Position numbers and translations under genes: made by a program. Below are positions 36,262-47,732 of a DNA stretch of 64,000 nucleotides, piece after piece. The notes under the pieces were generated by a model, which saw nothing but the letters and a program-made list of their open reading frames with translations, did not search any database and was not told the DNA's origin. This stretch comes from Ulva prolifera (lineage: Eukaryota > Chlorophyta > Ulvophyceae > Ulvales > Ulvaceae), in NCBI GenBank assembly GCA_023078555.1, contig CM041200.1, positions 9,167,856 to 9,231,855 on the forward strand, read 5' to 3'. How positions within the stretch are numbered: position 1 is the stretch's first letter; each line of letters begins with the position of its first letter.

Positions 36262-37424
36262 TATGACAGTCCTACGCACAGCAGGCTACCTCATCACAAA
36301 GTCAGCTGCGGTGGGAGAGCGTACATGGGTGCCAGATGACAGCCAACATCCAGTGGCCGTTCCGGGGTACAGGGACTAAGACACATTCTTGCTCAAAGGT
36401 GTGAGCTCTGAACAACCACCGCCCCATAAATTTGGTGCGTTTGCTTGACCAGTCTGCGTCCGCATCCCCAATACATATCCCAGCCATATTCTGGCTAGGC
36501 GTTGCAATGACGCCCTGCCCGGCCAGCGCGACACATCTACTCAAGGCGTAGTCAACGTGTGTACTCTCGGCCCATGCGGTGGGCCAGCCTCTCGCGAGGG
36601 TTTCCAGACCGACTGTAAAAGACACCCGAGCATCCCCAAAATGCCCTAGCTGCAAGGTCACACCCCCCACCACATTCGGGAACCTCTCCCCATCGTGTCG
36701 TCGTCGGAGGACACTACGGTCGGTTCAGCTGCCTCCTGCGTTGTGTTGGCAGCGGATGTACCGGCGTCTTTGGAAGTGGACCCCCACTGCTGCTTCAGCT
36801 TGCCCGGAGGCTTTGCAGGGAAGTTTGTGACCCAATCCGGCGGCACCACCGGAGGGTGTGCCAGGAGGGATGCTGACAGCCGCGGCTTATCCTTACTGGC
36901 GGCCGAAGGCTCCGGGACGTCCGGGGCAGGAGGAGGTGCGGACAGGATTGGCCCCTCTTGATCGGGTGCTGGACAAGCAGGCTCCGGAGAGGCCCGGAGC
37001 GGGGGGGGGGGGGGGGGGGCCTCGCCGATGGAGCAGATGGCTGCACCGACTGGGGCAGGTTGGGGCCCCTCGCTAGGGCCATCATCAGGGGTGACGGATG
37101 GAACCGGATTGGCATCGGTGTCCGACCTCGCCTTATTGTCTCCTTCGGCAGGGGGGTCCGCAATGGGTCCTTCCCAGGCGGGGGGATCATCCGGGGGACC
37201 TGCCGGCCCCATGTCTGCGGTAGCTAGTCTGGTTTCGATAGCTGTAGCGGAATCGTCCAGCCGAGGCGGCGGCAGACAGCCACTGGTCCGCGATGGCGAC
37301 GGCGGCCTCACAGGGGCAACCGGCTGAGGGGACTGCGGGGGCAACGCCACAGGGGGAACCCCTACTGCAGCCGGCCCCTCTGGCGGCGGATGATCCCGGC
37401 TAAGGATCTGCGCTACGGCCGCAG

Positions 37425-37468
<44 letters not shown>

Positions 37469-38426
37469 TGCGGCACCCCGTGCCCCCCTGGACAACCTAA
37501 TTCGTGCGGGCTGCTGAAGACTGGTGCCCCAATCTGCGCGCCCTCTACCCGGTGCCCGTGCCCCTTGTGCCTCGCCAACCCGCTGCTGCTGCCGCAGATT
37601 GGTGTGTCTGCCACGCCCCTACCTTCGGGGCACCCGGGCCTATGCTGGTGCCGATGGACTCTGTTGGCGGCGGGGCAGCGACTGCACCCGGTCTTGGGGC
37701 TGTGGCGGTGCCGGTGACTCCCCCAAGAGCGGCGTCGGGTCCCCCCCGGTCTTCACCGTCCGACCCGCCCGCCCCACCCCTCTCTAGCTGTAACGCCAAC
37801 ATGGGCGCCTGCAGAGGCCCCACCTGAACCTCGGAGAGAGGCCACTTCGGATTTGGAGTCCGTGCGAAGTTTGCCTCACACTTTATCCACTCGCAGATCA
37901 AGTCTGTCCCGCCCGTGTGCCGCACACGTTCGAGCAGGCCGCCAGCGTCTTCAATGATGCCCGCGCCGACCTGGCAAGACCGGTACAGCACGATCTCCTC
38001 CGGTGCGCACGGGGCCTTAGTGTGGACCGCGCGCTCAAATGCGATCATCCGGAGGTCGTGCCAGAGGGACTTCATCTTCTGCTCTACCTGCGCGGCGTGG
38101 TCGGCGGTGTGTGAAGCCTCTACACTCTCCTTCATCGCCCGGATCGAGTCCAGGTACATTTCTAACCCTTCCCCCCCGGCCTCGACTATAGAGCCCACCA
38201 TCTTAACATCTACAGTCGTTCATAGGTAGGCGTTGGCCATGAAGTCTATCGGGAACCCGGGCTTCCGGGTACAGATCGTTAGTGCTGGGACTGGCTGGCC
38301 AGGCGTCCAGTTACCCTTCAGGGCGGTTTCTAGGAACCGCTGGAAAGACGAGTCACACGAACGTTTACTACGAATTGTCGCAAGGTAGGACCGCAAGTCC
38401 CCGTCAGTTATCATACTGGCACACAT
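35131..38426 (-). CDS. Ulp1-like (C48) cysteine protease gene of element C
   Basis: Reading on the minus strand: an N-terminal exon opening near 38426 or 38414 (MITDGDLRSYLATIRSKRS), a helical segment from 38201 (VEAGGEGLEMYLDSIRAMKE), a long Pro/Gly-rich low-complexity linker (about 37600-36700), then the protease domain. The catalytic histidine lies in RNGHWMLAVIWHP at about 36360-36320. After an intron, the catalytic cysteine lies in PQQPNGHDCGIF at 35551-35590, preceded by an AG acceptor; the helix LADAVCDVIHRM follows and the frame ends at 35131. The Q...DCG motif with HW is characteristic of Ulp1/SENP proteases, which many plant CACTA elements also carry. The catalytic Asp exon was not located; the intron there contains two long homopolymers. 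Whether the protease acts on SUMO or another substrate is unknown. Confidence 0.65.
35718..35770. repeat. G tract, 53 bp
   Basis: Longest homopolymer in the window, inside the presumed intron between the His and Cys exons of the protease gene. Confidence 0.85.
36213..36259. repeat. G tract, 47 bp
   Basis: Lies in the same presumed protease intron, about 60 bp past its donor on the minus strand. Confidence 0.85.
37001..37019. repeat. G tract, 19 bp
   Basis: Read as polyproline in the linker of the protease gene (minus strand). Confidence 0.85.
37425..37467. repeat. C tract, 43 bp
   Basis: Read as polyglycine in the protease linker (minus strand), followed by Ala-rich sequence. Confidence 0.85.
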
Positions 38427-38777
38427 CGTATGGACTGTACACCGCACAGTAACGTTCTATCCGCGCTATCGCGACGCAGCCTTCCTACATCAACTGCATC
38501 AGACCTTGCACCTACCATTGATCTGTCCGCTGGACCTGCGACGTGCACTAACAGACGACACCGACGCTTGAAGAGGGAGCGAAAGTGGCCACGAGCGCAC
38601 ACCGCAGGACGTGGGTTGTATGGCTCCAACGAGGGTGGCGCCTGTAGACACGCACTGGCGGGGACTCTGCCCCCCCCCGTGGCTTGCTGGCAAGTATGGA
38701 AAATGCAAAGTGGGCACAACTGGGATTGCAGTCAACTGGGATTGCTGACGAAGGCATTTGGCGGTGGTCTTGTACTC

Positions 38778-41700
38778 CTACACAGTTCGGCCAGAAGCCT
38801 TGTTCGCAGTGGCCCAATACTGCACATTTTGTGCACCCCTCCGGACTGGAACTAACTGGCATGGAACTGCGTCCAAGTCTACGACGTATCTGCCGCCATA
38901 TGCCCGAGACCCCCTGTTTGCACCCGCCACAACGAAAAACTCAGGGGGACGTTTCAACACGGGATCTGGGGCGCGGGCTCCCGGGGTGGCTGGCAAGGTG
39001 CAATTATACAGATCAGCAACCCCCAGGTACAATGGGTTTGGTTCCGCAACACATGACACGCAACTCACGCCATCCCGGGGCTGCAGACACGCCCGGATGA
39101 AATACTGCAGTTCCCCGACGAAATACGTCACTGTCCCGCCACCCCCGTCCCCGTCCCCCCCAATGAGGTACCTCAAGAGGCACCACTTGTTGTCTTTCTT
39201 CCCTTGCGTAGACTGTTGCGCGCAGCTGAACATGTCTGCAACGCGGGATTGCATCTGGTGGAACTTCATAAGTGTCACTGTACCCTCACGGCGAGCCTCA
39301 TCAACAGTGCCATCCACCTTCAGGCCCAGAGCTCGGTGGATGGCTGCGCGACGTGCATATCCAACCCCCAGGCGACAGTGAGTTGGCCAGCTCTCATCCT
39401 GTAGGGAATCCTGATGGAAGAGGAGGTACGGCAACCCTGTCAGCTCATCTCCCACGAAGTCAAGGGGGAGGACCTCTGCTGTCTCAGACTGGGCAGGAGC
39501 CCTGCCCACCCCGACGACCCTGCCGGTGATCCGGTCGCTGTCAACTGATTGATCCCCGTCAGCGGATCTTCCATTGCGAGTTCGTGCCCGCCGGCGTTTC
39601 TCCGTCGCTATGGCATCCGACAGTGATGTCATGGCAGCAGGCAGTGAAGCTGCATCATGTAGCAGCCGCATACATGTGCGGCGCAGCAGTGCATCGCTCA
39701 CGTATACTTGTTCAGGGCAACGAGTCGATCGATATTTGATCAGCCTCTTCAAGAGCTGGACCATCCGCTCGATCCAGAATTCAAGACTGAAGAAGGATGC
39801 ACCGCAGCACCTCACCTGATCCGGAAGGTGACAAGCTGCCAGATGCAGCTTGTACGTGCTGAGAGCGGCGCCCTCAAACGTCTCCTCCGCCAGCTTGGCG
39901 TACTGCAGCATCAATCGCTGTGCTTCCGTGATTCGGGCCGGTGTGTGCTGACCCTCTTCATATCTGAGAAAGTAGAGGGCCCCTGCTCGCAGGAGCCCCC
40001 ACGACTGCTCAAACACACTGCGTATGCGTTTCTCGGAGGCTTTCCACGGGAGATCGTGCAGGAGGTACAGCGAGAATGTCTCGGTGAAGGCGAGCCAGTC
40101 TTCCATGAGCCAGCGACTGCGGTACCTACGCAAACAGTCACCCTGACTCATACGGGATGCTTCAACATGAGTGCACATGGTTCCCGTGTCCAAGTAACAG
40201 TCCGACAAGTGGCGTAGCCTCGGATGCGAGCAGGGCGTGCAGGCGATGGGACTGCGCACTTGGTGATGTCGGAGTACACCTTCTTGAAAAGAGAGGTCTG
40301 CATGATGTGGGGCGCTCTGGCAGCTATCGCCTTGACGACATCCTCTGGCAGTCGGAACAGGGCCCGGAGGCCCGTCAATGGCGCCTTCTTGGACTTCTTC
40401 CGGGGAGCCACTGGTTCCAGAAGTCCATGAGCACACTGAGCAGAAACACGTGCGCCACTCCGAGCCGGAAGAAATGGCAGGGAGTGCAACGTCACAGCGT
40501 AATTCATAATCCATTCCAAACTCAAGGGCCGGGCAGGGAGCAGCAGGCTGGGGGTGCTCGTACTTGAAGTAGGAGAGGAGACTGAAGAGCGGAGAACCTT
40601 TCACCCCCAGTAGCTTGTACTCGTCTTTGGTGAGCTTGGCCCTGGACTTCGGTGTCTTCCGGTCGCAAAAGCGTTTCAAGGTTGGTGCGTGGACCTGCAA
40701 TACCACAGGCCTGGCCAGGGTTACCACAAGAAAAGAGCCGTATCACCTACGACGCGTGTTCGGTGTCAGAGGGGTTGGCAGGATGAGTTGCGGCGCACAC
40801 AGGGGGGGCCGGGGAGTAGGCCGCATGTGCACAGATGGAAATCGATGACACTGTCAATGGAATTGCACCTGAGCAGCGATGTTGTCGCCCTTTCGGCCCC
40901 TCGCCAGGATCTCTGCCGCCGAGTACTTCAAGCGGTTGTCTGACTCCCAGGAACAGGGCTGCACCTGCTGGGGCTCGGTCCACGCGGTCCGCGGCGGGTT
41001 GCCACCAGTGTCCGGTTGTACACTCCCAGGCACCATCCGGGGGTTTGCAGCAGAAGATGCCGCTTCTTCCTCCGGGGTGAGTGATTTCCCTTTCAGAGGC
41101 CCGTCGGCATAGCAGGCACGGGCTGATGCAGAGGGAGGTGGTGTCCCATCCACCTGCATCGCCGTGTCATGCATGATAGCAATTGTAGGCGGGACAGGTA
41201 CGTGAGGCAGCACTAGCAGGAAAGTGTTTACACACGGAAGTGACCACCACAGACCTGACCGTGTTGGCGGGGTAATGCCACACGCTGTTTTGGGCACATC
41301 TGAAACATGCCCTCTTCGCTGTGTGGCCGATGCTGTTGGTAAGTTTCTCCAGCCATGGGATATCCCCCTCCACACAGCACAGCACCGGCCACACGTGCAG
41401 TACCTCGCCCCCAGGCAGTGTGATTTCGAGTGCCTCTCCGCCAGCTCCTGCATTGAAGCCATCACATGATAGCGGGGACAGTCACTACGGGGTCGGGAAC
41501 TATACACATCACCCGGCAGTGATGAGGCAGGCAAGGTGAGTGCGCGCCCGGATCATGCTTCTTGAAGAACGCCATCACGGAATCCAGAATGCTGGCCATG
41601 CACGTCGGTTTGGATGGCCCCTCCACCACTCCAAGGGGAATCCAGGCCACATTGGTACTTGAGAGATGGGGCGGCAGGTCAAGCAGGCGGATCCCCCAGA

Positions 41701-43377
41701 TGGTGACCCCGTGCTGCTTGTTGACATACAGCTGGGCCCCGTCCCCCCCTGCAGGAGACGCGACTGTCGGGACACATGGCTGAGGGTCTCATTTCGCGGA
41801 GTGGCATATGCATGCCGTTTCGGTGTGCCTGATAGCCACCTACTCAGTTGTGGAGATGGAGCGCACCGACGCTGAACAGCAGGACAAGCTCCCGATGCTT
41901 TGGCTTGAGGATTTTTCCCCCACACGCCAAGTTGAGGGCCTTTCCAGCCGGGGAGTTGAGGAAGCTGCTTTTGTCTTTGACAGCTGTTGCCCTGGCTTCC
42001 CGTACGCTCGTCAGCAGCCCCGGCTGCAGGAGGAGGTCTTTCAGCGAGGCTTCTTCGCCAAAGAAGAAAGCTGAGCGCACTGGGACACCCTTCTCTGTGA
42101 GATCGACATCGAATCGCTGTTGACAACAACCAGGGGTTCCGCAGGTGTCCGCCAAATCCTGGTGATGGTCACCCGGATCAAGTGGGGGGAACAAGGTCCA
42201 GCATTGGGGACAAACGTGGCACGTCACTGAGGAAACAGGCGGGACACCCAACACCGCCTTGACGAGGTGAAAGGAGGGGGGGAAAAAGTTGCCATCGGGT
42301 AGCAGGAGGTAATGTATGAACCTGCACCACGTATCGACGACCACGTCTTGTATGCGAAAGAGGCTCTTCAACTGGGCAATCCACATGCACACCGTGAGGA
42401 CGGTGAGGGCGTTGCGAGTGTAAAGTCAAGTAAAGTAAATCTGAATTTACTGAGCCGTATCCTATTGGACATTGACAACTCCAAATTAACGGGACCACAT
42501 ATGCCGAATGTATATGTGTTTCATGCGTTGGTCATGCCACCAGGCGCCCGTGCCCTTCCGGGCCCCTGTGGTGGGGAGCAGGCCGTCGTCATCCGCCTCC
42601 TGCATGGGCAACGATCCGGCCAGTCCCACGGAGGAGTATGAGCGGATTCACAGCATTGCATGTAATGGAAGTTGAGGACACACCTCGGATTCGTCTGAAC
42701 GGTAGTCCGTCTCTGAGGAGAAGGCAATGGAGTCTGCGTATGAGGTGTCTGAGTCGGCGTCTGAAAATTGTGCGGGGCCCTCGGCATAGTCACCTTCGGA
42801 CGGTGGGGGCAGCTGTACACAATCCCAACACATCAGAGTTGCTTTGGGCGAGCAGGCAGGATACAGCAAAGGGACAGGAGCGCTGACACCCATGGCCATC
42901 ACGAGCCGCTGTCATGCAGTTCTGCATCATGATCAGGCAATCCGGGACTCAGCACGGTCAACTACCGAAGGTACGCACGTCGAAGAGGTCGTCGGAGTGG
43001 GCAGGCTCATTGGGGGGACCCCCCATGTCTGGAGGTGATGGGGATCTCCCTGAGGGACCGGCCCCGTCGTGTCTGCCGTTGCGGTCATCATCGGCAGTAG
43101 CGGAGGTCGGGCCAGCGGCTGGCCTCGAGACTCGGCCCGCGTCGTCGTGTCCACCAGCGGCTCTCCGCGATGCGGCTGCTGCACTCAGTCGACGGCTGCA
43201 AGGACCGTGATGGTTTTGGGCGGTGTTGTGCCGGTGAAACTTCTCACCACAGGCTAGACACTGGTATTTAAACGGTTCCTTCCCCGTCGGCGCGGGAGGG
43301 ATCAGGCGCTTACAGTTCGCTTTGGCAATCAATTCGTTCACCTCCGCCCTCTTCAGTCTAGACGCCGAACCGGCCAT
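38778..43377 (-). CDS. Tnp2-type CACTA transposase of element C, multi-exon
   Basis: The start is the ATG at 43377. Exon 1 encodes a basic N terminus and a zinc finger (YQCLACGEKFHRHNTAQNHHGPC), matching the position of the finger in copies A and B. An acidic exon follows (about 42825-42690, GDYAEGPAQFSDADSDTSYA), then a Tnp2 exon (42392-41850) with CPQCWTLFPPLDP and FLNSPAGKALNLACGGKIL, parallel to CDKCWTVFPPLDP in copy A. Further exons give SILDSVMAFFKKHDPG and GDIPWLEKLTNSIGHTAKRACFRC. The last open stretch, 40727-38778, includes MEDWLAFTETFSLYLLHDLPWK, STYKLHLAACHLPDQVRCCG and FWIERMVQLLKRLIKYRS. The protein is clearly homologous to, but well diverged from, the A/B transposase. No nonsense codon was noticed within homologous blocks; exon joins were not all verified. 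Confidence 0.8.
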
Positions 43378-43714
43378 GATAGCCAGCCGTACTTAAGCAT
43401 TCTTGTGACGAGGTTCAACGATAGCGCGGCCTCTGGTGTTTGTCGTCCCTATGATGGCATTACGTCCCACGAAGACCTCCCTGTCGCATCCCATGTTTGC
43501 CCTGACGCCACAATCCCTGGCGAGGCGCCGGGGTATCGAGGCAGCCAAACCTTTGAAGGCGGACCGCGCGACGACGCTACATCGGCATACCATTCAAAGC
43601 ACGGAGCAGCAAAGCATGTGCGAATGACGCGATATGTTAGCTGTGCCTACGATACGACCATCCACAGTACCGGCCATAGACGTGTGTTAATTCCGCTTTG
43701 TCTAATCATCCACC
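43378..43714. promoter_or_regulatory. Divergent intergenic region, element C
   Basis: 337 bp between the 5' ends of the transposase (minus) and accessory gene (plus), the same arrangement and a similar length as 12582-12953. The GTGGCGACTA hairpin of A and B was not seen here. Confidence 0.55.
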
Positions 43715-46326
43715 ATGTCCAACCTGCAGTTCACGTTCCTCCGCGCCTCGCCCGTCATCATCGAGAAAGAAGTTGTAGATGATGCTGACAACGGAGCAGG
43801 GATGCTTGACGTGCTGGTCAGCAACGTGTGGAGCAGAGGTGCCGGCGTCGACGGGTTGACTTTGACGTCAACCGTCGACGAACACAGCTCCGTTGATATC
43901 GACAGTGTCGAGAAACTGATGACGTGCGTAAAGTACTTCTTCAGGAAAGGCACAATCGCTGGACTGCTGAAGCCGCCCGTGCTGGTGAAGGCGCTGGGCA
44001 AGGGCAGAGGGAGCGTGGGACAAGCGTCGGCAGCGGTCGGCACTGCACACTCCACAGCTACGGCCTTGACTGCGGACCCCGAAGCTGCCAGGCGGTGGGA
44101 AACGATGAAGGATGCGGTGCTGACGTGGACGGAAGGGATGAGATCCAAGGTGGCGGGAATGGCCGCTGCCCACAGGCAAGGCAAGAAGGTGCAGGCACTA
44201 GTGAACCTGTCCCTCCCAGACGACGAGAAGGTGTGGGTCGGGAGTATTCTAACGAAAACACAGGCGGACGCACTCGGCAAAGCTGCACATGGGGTACGGC
44301 TGCTGTCTTCGACTAACAACGTGATTGCAAACTGGGGTCCACTACCACCCCGTCAGGGCCACGGGATCGCATGCCACCGACTGTCAGTGTAGTGTCTTGC
44401 GGCACGTCAGAGTCGCCATTCGCGGTCAGTATGCAGTGACGGGTATCGTGTACAGGTCGGCAGAACAGGTGAAGCGTACGAAGCTGCTACTAATATCAAT
44501 CATGCTTTCTACCGCCAGCACGCCCATTTGAACGCCGTGACCAAAGAGTGTGCCTCTGCTGATGCTCGGGTTATGCCGTACCTGTTGCCGTGCCCAACGG
44601 TGGCGGAGAAGGGAAGCACACAGTATCCGCCCAAACGGACGTGACCCGATGTGCAGGAAGTATGCGAGACGGGCGTGGGACCATAACACGGCGCTGCGGA
44701 GGAATCCCAGCGCCCGCGGGCAGAGGAAGCTGCTCGCGGCAATGAATGTGTTCCAGAACACCAAGGCATGTCCTCCACCTTGGTCAGAGTTGGAGTGGCC
44801 ATTCGGCGAATGGCCACTCCAGCGCGTCATGCATTGTGTTGCACTGAACGCGCCCGGAGTGGCCATTCGGCGAATTGCCACTCCAGCGCGTCATGCATTG
44901 TGTTGCACTGCACGCGCCCGGAGTGGCCATTCGGCGAATGGCCACTCCAGCGCGTCATGCATTGTGTTGCACTGCACGCGCCTGGAGTGGCCATTCGGCG
45001 AATGGCCACTCCAGCGCGTCATGCATTGTGTTGCACTGCACGCGCCCGGAATTGCCATTCGCCGAATGGCCACTCCAGCGAGTCATGCATTGTGTTGCAC
45101 TGCACGCGCCCGGAGTGGCCATTCGCCGAATGGCCACTCCAGCGCGTCATGCATTGTGTTGCACTGCACGCGCCCGGAGTGGCCATTCGCCGAATGGCCA
45201 CTCCAGCGCGGCGCGGCCTGCTTGAATCCGCACTTGCAATGCCACTGACCTGCCATTCGGCGACTGTGTTCCAACCAATGTGGTTCGTGCGCAGTTCACC
45301 GTGAGAGGAGACCGCTTCCCTATCGATAGCGAACCCATGAAAACCCCCGAGGCCTGGGCTATGGAGGACGGTGAGTATGTGTGCGAAGGAATCGCCAAGG
45401 TTGCTGCGGCCCGGCGCGCCATCGAAGGGACCGCTGACTCTCCCGTCCAACGGGGCAAGAGACAAAGGAAGACCGAGAAGGTACAATCTCACCACACGCT
45501 GTACTGCCCGCCTGAGGGTGGCCATTAAGTGGTACCGGGATTGTACGGGCGCCTGTGTGAGCGGCATGTGCCATCATTCGAGACAGCCATGCGTGTACAG
45601 GCTCCTACCGCATCGAAGTCAGGAAGACGGGGCACTCATTCCAACAGCGGACGGCGCACCATGCTCGCTGACTTTTCTCCCCGGCGGCCAAGGCTAGAAC
45701 CAAGGGCAGACCGCACTGCTGATAAGGACAGTGAGCACCAGCCGGACGTGGAAGAGGTGGGTCACGATCAGATGGGTGAAGAGGAAGAGCCTGATTCTCC
45801 CCAGCGGGCAGACGATCGATGCGAGTCCCCGGAGATGGAGTTACAAGCCGCAGCGCCGGTATGTCCTCTTATGATTTGTGCCAATTGACGCCTAGTCCGA
45901 TTGTACTTGCCCCACCCATCAACAGACCAGGTGTAAGAGCGCCTGTACATTGCAGAAGTCCAACAAAGCTCTTGAGAAGCGAAAGGCCAAGGCAGAGAAG
46001 GAGGCCGCCCTACAAGCGCGTAGGGATATTCGGAAACAGATTGAGGATTGCGAGGCTAAGCTGGCAAAGCATCAGCCCAGAAGCAAGGGTGCGAGTGTGC
46101 AGAAATTAAAACAGCAGATTAGTGTATTGACGGTATGTCACTACCCCGATACACTTGATCTGACATGTGACACCAATGCCTGCAATTGTTGCACTATTTG
46201 TGTGACAGTCGCTCAGACCACGAATGCATTAGAGCCGTGCACTCATGCAGCTGGTATTGCATGCAGGCCGAGTTGTCAAAGGTGCAAGACTCCATAATTG
46301 ACGGCTTCGAGGACGAGGACGAGTAG
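43715..46326 (+). CDS. Accessory protein of element C (coiled-coil C terminus)
   Basis: The ATG at 43715 opens MSNLQFTFLRASPVIIEKE, in the same place as MANVLLKC in copy A. The first frame runs to 44392. Likely later exons read HATDCQCSVLRHVRVAIRGQ and AYEAATNINHAFYRQHAHLN. An acidic segment lies near 45760-45850 (GHDQMGEEEEPDSP). A charged coiled coil is at 45957-46131 (KALEKRKAKAEKEAALQARR), and a short last exon after CAG at about 46268 encodes AELSKVQDSIIDGFEDEDE and then the stop ending at 46326. Position and layout match the accessory genes of A and B; direct sequence similarity is weak. An array of 64-bp palindromic repeats (44792-45212) interrupts it, presumably within an intron. Confidence 0.5.
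44792..45212 (+). repeat. 64-bp tandem repeats, each with a near-perfect 29-bp palindrome (7 units)
   Basis: Units begin at 44792, 44856, 44920, 44984, 45048, 45112 and 45176. Each starts with GGAGTGGCCATTCG, one central base, CGAATGGCCACTCC, then AGCGCGTCATGCATTGTGTT and a short GC-rich link. The central base is G in the first four units and C in the last three. Units 2 and 5 have arm mismatches. All six frames stay open through parts of the array only because of its composition. Confidence 0.95.
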
Positions 46327-47118
46327 ACATGCCAGTGCATTGTATGGTTGTATTTGGGCCACCTCAGGACCATCTTGCAGCCTGTACGTATACATAGGTC
46401 CTTTGCCCGGTCCTGTCCGCGGAATGTCAGGGAGTCTGTCCTGAGGGAATGTGTGGGAGTGTGAGCTATGTATGAATCTAGAGATGAACAAGGAAAGCAC
46501 GCGCCATGTAAGCACCTACAGCATATGAATGCAGGCATGTTGCCAACTGCAGCCCCGTGTTCACGTGCCTCATAACAAAGAAAACAAACACATCATGCTT
46601 CCACAAAACCGCGATCCTTCCTGCACTCCGCTTACATGTGCGCGACCAAGTCTGATCCGGTAATAACGCCCATGACGCCTTTGGTCAAGCATTGTATGTC
46701 CACAAGTGCACACTCCTCGTAACCATACGTGACATATCCCAAGCCAGACGGATACATGTACGTCAAGAGGTCACCAATCCTACGGCCCAGCCTGTACTTC
46801 CCGCATCCCCGAGGCGGACGCCAGACGGATCCGAGACGGATCCGAAATTTAGTGCACGCGTCCGTAGTCCCTCCGTCGGACGCACAACGGAACCGTCTTT
46901 TCTTCCGTACATCCTGCGGTTGGGCTCCGAAGGCAGGCTAGTAACAAAAGGCGTTGCCCTGGGGCGTACCGGACGGGAATCGGAAAATCCTACCTGCCTC
47001 TGCCCCACCTCCGCCACAAGTCTCCGATACTCCTAGCAACCTACGTCCGGCCTCCACCGATTCTCCGAAGGCTCTCCAACTGCCCCTCCGCACACACTAC
47101 GTCAGCTCTCCGATTCAC
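46327..47118. other. Right subterminal region of element C
   Basis: No gene. From about 46820 on, motifs TCCGA and CTCCGA recur on either strand (near 46829, 46928, 46980, 47020, 47062 and 47109), as in CACTA subterminal regions. Confidence 0.5.
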
Positions 47119-47141
47119 CGTGTCGCCATTCTTCTATAGTG
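47119..47141 (-). repeat. Candidate right terminus of element C
   Basis: Read inward, the sequence is CACTATAGAAGAATGG, a plausible CACTA terminus at the correct distance beyond the accessory gene. No partner terminus or target duplication was found. Confidence 0.35.
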
Positions 47142-47732
47142 TGCCTAAGCACAGGTGACAGTGACAGTGGCACTCTCAAGGTTGGCCATCACGGGCTGGG
47201 CGCCTCTGGCGCCATGGCTTGCAAGCCAGCAATGTAGCATATACAGCGTACTTTTCAACCCCCCAAGATTAGAGCCAACGTACCATACGCGTATTTGTGC
47301 TTAACGTACTTTATCACGAAACGTACTCATGCAACTCTGGCGTACGTGCGCATGGGGTAGCGTAAATCGCAGGCTGTTGCGGCATGTTGACGCGGACTGG
47401 ATTTTCGCCCATTTGTAAGCGCTGACTGTGGAGATCTGAAGTGGTGGCTGCAGGTGACCTCATTAGCGGCTGGTGCGAGTGACCGGTGGCTGTCTCTAGC
47501 CTGGCATAGCCGGATCAGAACGGATTCGAATTCACTCCGCGCAATGTCTCGACGCCTCGAAACGCCTAGTCGCAGCACTTGGCAGTGCACTAGAATTTTC
47601 GTCAGCGATGTCAGCAAAGTGGCTTACACAGAGTCTTTGACGTGTTGATAAGTGGTGTTGTTTGAGGTGATGTCATTTAAATACATCACAACGTGACAGG
47701 TGACCGTTGTGAAGATTGTGCCCGTGACAAAT
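47142..47732. other. Flank between element C and LTR3, nothing recognised
   Basis: About 590 bp with no supported gene or repeat. Confidence 0.4.

Larger units (their letters stand above)
35131..47141 (-). mobile_element. Third CACTA element (element C), diverged; left end undefined
   Basis: It has the same core as copies A and B: a Tnp2-type transposase (38778-43377, minus) divergent from an accessory gene (43715-46326, plus). Behind the transposase lies a Ulp1-like protease gene instead of the third gene of A and B. The right end is proposed at 47141, where the sequence inward reads CACTATAGAAGAATGG, after a run of TCCGA-type subterminal motifs. No matching left terminus was found, so the start given is only the last supported coding base. 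The element is probably truncated or rearranged next to the LTR1 element. Confidence 0.7.

Noticed and set aside
35718-37467. G tracts as telomeric repeats or scaffold gaps
   Set aside because: Pure G or C without a telomeric unit; sequence on both sides is consistent with one protease gene, so they are kept as homopolymers of uncertain length.
44792-45212. 64-bp palindromic repeats considered as CRISPR or as a repeat protein
   Set aside because: The sequence between palindromes is also repeated, not unique as spacers would be. Frames are open in several phases because of composition, and 64 is not a multiple of three.
44827-45567. Minus-strand frames across the palindromic array and its right flank
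   Set aside because: Composition effect of the GGCCATTCG repeats; no recognisable content.
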